From Leucobacter celer subsp. astrifaciens (lineage in GTDB: Bacteria > Actinomycetota > Actinomycetes > Actinomycetales > Microbacteriaceae): a DNA stretch of 64,000 nt. Made by a program: the position numbers and the translations under genes. Each line of letters begins with the position of its first letter. Position 1 is the stretch's first letter. Below, piece by piece: positions 61,963-64,000 of this stretch. The stretch is taken from assembly GCF_001273835.1 (NCBI RefSeq), contig NZ_JHEI01000136.1:372001-436000 (forward strand), in the 5' to 3' direction. The notes under the pieces were generated by a model that saw only the letters and a list, made by a program, of their open reading frames with translations, did no database searches and had not been told where the DNA came from.

Positions 61963-62601
61963 TCAGCCCGCCAGCAGCCGCATCACCTCGTCGTCCGCGA
62001 CCTGGGTGAAGTCGTCGTAGAACTGGCCGACCGCCATGAAGTCGGAGGGCGCCGCGAGGCAGATGATCTCGTCGGCGACGTCGAACGACGCGAGCGCATC
62101 GGGGGAGGCCACCGGCACCGCGAGCACGACCCGGTCCGCGCCGAGGGCCCGTGCGATCCGGCATCCGACCGCGGCGGTCGCGCCCGTGGCCATGCCGTCG
62201 TCGACCACGATCGCGGTGCGTCCCGCGAGCCCCACCGGCGGGCGTCCCGAGCGGAACCGCCCGACGCGCTGGGCGACTTCCGCGCGCTCCCGCGACTCGA
62301 CGGCTCTCAGCTCGCGCTCCGAGACGCCGACGGCCTCGATGACGCTCCGGTTGAGCACGATCGTGTCACCCTCCCCGACGGCGCCCATCGCGACCTCCTC
62401 GTGCCCGGGCGCTCCGAGCTTGCGCACGACCAGCACGTCGAGCGGGGCACCGAGCGCCCGCGCAACCTCGGCGGCCACGGGCACGCCGCCGCGCGGGAGC
62501 CCGAGCACCACGGAGCCGGCGAACGGGGGAGCCTCGCCCAGCCGCTGGCCCAGCAGCTCGCCCGCCTCGACCCTGTTCCGGAAGCTCCTCATGACGATCA
62601 C
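61963..62601 (-). CDS. Phosphoribosyltransferase-family protein
   Basis: A type I PRTase fold of 212 residues: VVLGLPRGGVPVAAEVARAL, VLVVRKLGAPGHEEVAMGAV and the PRPP-binding loop TAIVVDDGMATGATAAVGCR. The C-terminus with FDVADEIICLAAPSDFMAVG and FYDDFTQVADDEVMRLL is typical of a group of predicted phosphoribosyltransferases in Actinobacteria whose substrate is not known. GTG at 62601 has GGAAGG upstream; ATG at 62592 is the alternative. The stop codon touches the end of the 71-bp repeat. Confidence 0.88.
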   Translation of the reverse strand: MIVMRSFRNRVEAGELLGQRLGEAPPFAGSVVLGLPRGGVPVAAEVARALGAPLDVLVVRKLGAPGHEEVAMGAVGEGDTIVLNRSVIEAVGVSERELRAVESRERAEVAQRVGRFRSGRPPVGLAGRTAIVVDDGMATGATAAVGCRIARALGADRVVLAVPVASPDALASFDVADEIICLAAPSDFMAVGQFYDDFTQVADDEVMRLLAG

Positions 62602-62775
62602 GCCCCTTCCTTCCGGTCTACCCGCCCGAACGGCCTCCGTCAAGGGGCGGGCGGCCCCGTCACCCCGGTGCGCCGCAGTGCCGGCGTTCGCGCGCCGACC
62701 GCTTCCATGCCCGGGCACCGTGTGGCACCATCGAATCGAGTGCTCGGTGCAGAGGATTCCGATCGGAGGGCCGCG

Positions 62776-63345
62776 GTGGGGTCGTTGATCTACTCCATGA
62801 TGCTGTCGGCGGACGGCTATGCCGTCGACGCGGACGGCGACTTCAGCTGGGGTGTCGTCGACGAGGAACTGCATCGCTTCGTGACCGGGATCGGCGCCCC
62901 GGTCGGCACCTATCTCTACGGGCGCCGGATGTACGAGACCATGGTCTACTGGGAGACGGCGGACGAGGAGCCCGGCCAGCCCGCCTTCATCGCCGCCTAC
63001 GCGCGGGAGTGGCGAGAACGCGACAAGGTCGTGTTCTCGACGACGCTCGACCGCCCTCGCAGTGCGCGCACGACGATCCGCCGCTCCTTCGATCCCGCCG
63101 AGATCCGCGCGATGAAGCACGACCTCGACCACGACCTCACCGTCGACGGTCCGACGCTGGCGTCCCAGGCGCTGCGCGCCGGGCTCGTGGACGAGATCCA
63201 CCTGCTGATCGCGCCGGTGACCGTGGGTGGCGGCCTGCGGTTCTTCCCGGACGACATGCGCGCCGAGCTCGAACTGCTCGACCAGCGCGCCTTCGACAGC
63301 GGGACCGCATTCCTCCGCTACCGGGTGAGGGATCGCATCGGCTGA
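62776..63345 (+). CDS. Dihydrofolate-reductase/RibD-C-like reductase
   Basis: 189 residues of the RibD C-terminal domain family: IYSMMLSADGYAVDADGDFS at the start, GTYLYGRRMYETMVYWETAD, DLTVDGPTLASQALRAGLVD and EIHLLIAPVTVGGGLRFFPD. Family members are NADPH-dependent reductases of unknown substrate; this type is common and unrelated in role to true DHFR or riboflavin synthesis. The GTG at 62776 has GGAGG five bases upstream. Stand-alone gene. Confidence 0.88.
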   Translation: MGSLIYSMMLSADGYAVDADGDFSWGVVDEELHRFVTGIGAPVGTYLYGRRMYETMVYWETADEEPGQPAFIAAYAREWRERDKVVFSTTLDRPRSARTTIRRSFDPAEIRAMKHDLDHDLTVDGPTLASQALRAGLVDEIHLLIAPVTVGGGLRFFPDDMRAELELLDQRAFDSGTAFLRYRVRDRIG

Positions 63346-63451
63346 TAGGCGACGGAGGGGGAGCGCCGAAATGCATCTTCCCGGGGAGTTTCGGCTAGAC
63401 TTGCTCGGGTTGCGCGCTCCGGTGCGCGCCGACTGCGAAACCTGCGGGTTC

Positions 63452-63529
63452 CGGGGCGTAGCTCAGCTTGGCTAGAGCGCCCGCTTTGGGAGCGGGAGGT
63501 CGCAGGTTCGAATCCTGTCGCCCCGACCA
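63452..63529 (+). tRNA. tRNA-Pro (anticodon TGG) with encoded CCA
   Basis: Acceptor CGGGGCG with CGCCCCG, D-arm GCTC..GAGC, anticodon arm CCCGC-TTTGGGA-GCGGG, T-arm GCAGG-TTCGAAT-CCTGT, discriminator A followed by CCA. It is the only tRNA in this window with CCA in the DNA. tig follows. Confidence 0.95.
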
Positions 63530-63579
63530 GGACCATCCGGTCCGATACGCAGCACGACACTCCGACGATGAGAGGCCAA

Positions 63580-64000
63580 ATGCCCAAGACGACCGCTGAG
63601 AAGCTCACTCCGACCCGCGCCAAGCTGAGCGTCGAGGTCACGCTCGACGAACTGGAGCCCTACCTCAAGCAGGCGTACCAGACGATCGCCGAGCAGGTCT
63701 CGATCCCCGGCTTCCGCAAGGGCAAGGTTCCGGCTCCGATCATCGACCAGCGCATCGGTCGCGAGGCCGTCATCCAGGAGGCCGTCAACGCCTCGCTCGA
63801 CGACTTCTACCAGTCCGCGCTCGAAGAGGCCGAGGAGCGTCCGATGGGTCGCCCCACCGCCGATGTCGAGCAGTGGCCCGACGCCAAGGATCCGAAGAGC
63901 GCGCTCGTTCTCGCCTTCGAGGTCGAGGTGCGCCCCGAGTTCGAGCTTCCCGCATACGACGGTCTCAAGCTCACCGTCGACAACGCCGAGGTCGATGAGG
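63580..64000 (+). CDS. tig: Trigger factor, 3' end outside window
   Basis: Ribosome-bound chaperone and prolyl isomerase. The 140 visible residues form the ribosome-binding domain, with the signature [20 protein letters not shown] at about 43-62 that docks on ribosomal protein L23. It begins [20 protein letters not shown] and runs to [18 protein letters not shown] before the window ends. GAGAGG lies a few bases before the ATG. tRNA-Pro directly upstream is the normal actinobacterial arrangement. Confidence 0.95.
   Translation, partial: MPKTTAEKLTPTRAKLSVEVTLDELEPYLKQAYQTIAEQVSIPGFRKGKVPAPIIDQRIGREAVIQEAVNASLDDFYQSALEEAEERPMGRPTADVEQWPDAKDPKSALVLAFEVEVRPEFELPAYDGLKLTVDNAEVDE

Larger units (their letters stand above)
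61738..61963 (+). repeat. 71-bp direct repeat of the tRNA-Gly 3' end plus terminator
   Basis: Copy 1 is 61738-61808 and copy 2 is 61893-61963, identical over 71 bases. Each holds the T-loop to discriminator of tRNA-Gly and the hairpin AAACCCCCTGCC/GGCAGGGGGTTT. The 84-base spacer has two small hairpins (CTGGCTTCGCCAG and GCAAAGCTCCGCTTTGC). Confidence 0.92.

Overview
The window is a high-GC, Gram-positive actinobacterial chromosome segment. Most genes carry markers typical of Microbacteriaceae: the septation protein SepH, DUF3000, DUF3093, DUF3159, DUF3710 and DUF4193 proteins, separate topoisomerase IV subunits, and a DUF222-HNH protein. A Leucobacter-like organism is my best guess, but that is an impression from gene content and not a placement by comparison. 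Many genes have a TANNNT hexamer 6-8 nt before the start codon, so leaderless transcripts appear common.

Backbone part 1 (1-16.5 kb): the 3' part of the principal sigma factor, a small DUF7455-type zinc protein, parE, an EamA-type transporter behind a ykkC/guanidine-I-type riboswitch, a DoxX-like membrane protein, a decayed endonuclease fragment, parC, an alkaline-phosphatase-superfamily phosphodiesterase, sepH, DUF4193, DUF3093, dut, DUF3710, DUF3159 and aconitase (acnA).

Accessory island (about 16.48-30.2 kb): it separates acnA from dxs. Its right edge carries a second copy of the acnA 3' end (encoding FQYVLRSLV-stop), so the island seems to have entered the last codons of acnA. It holds an apparently intact IS481-type element; a cargo operon of an APC-type permease, an N,N-dimethylformamidase large-subunit-like protein and a cupin, divergent from a TetR regulator; and a graveyard of IS3, IS110, IS256 and IS30 copies, with an IS30 nested in the IS256. 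A predicted lipoprotein with an HExxH metalloprotease motif sits between two broken elements. I found no integrase gene.

Backbone part 2 (30.2-64 kb): dxs, a fatty-acid beta-oxidation pair behind a palindromic operator, RNase D, DUF3000, an alpha/beta hydrolase, zapE overlapping a PemK-like gene, small stress and antitoxin-like proteins, a Gly-Cys-Val tRNA cluster, a coiled-coil metalloprotease-like protein, tRNA-Val(CAC), an AAA ATPase, thrS-HIT-yebC-ruvC, a TRIC-type channel divergent from recO-uppS, a DUF222-HNH protein with a minisatellite linker, dusB-dgt, dnaG, an ABC ATPase, tRNA-Asn, a gamma-carbonic anhydrase, tRNA-Gly(TCC) followed by a 71-bp duplication, a phosphoribosyltransferase, a DHFR/RibD-like reductase, tRNA-Pro and the 5' part of tig.

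The best candidates for unusual biology are the riboswitch-controlled EamA transporter, the permease/DMFase-like/cupin/TetR module on the island, and the use of the acnA 3' end as an insertion site.
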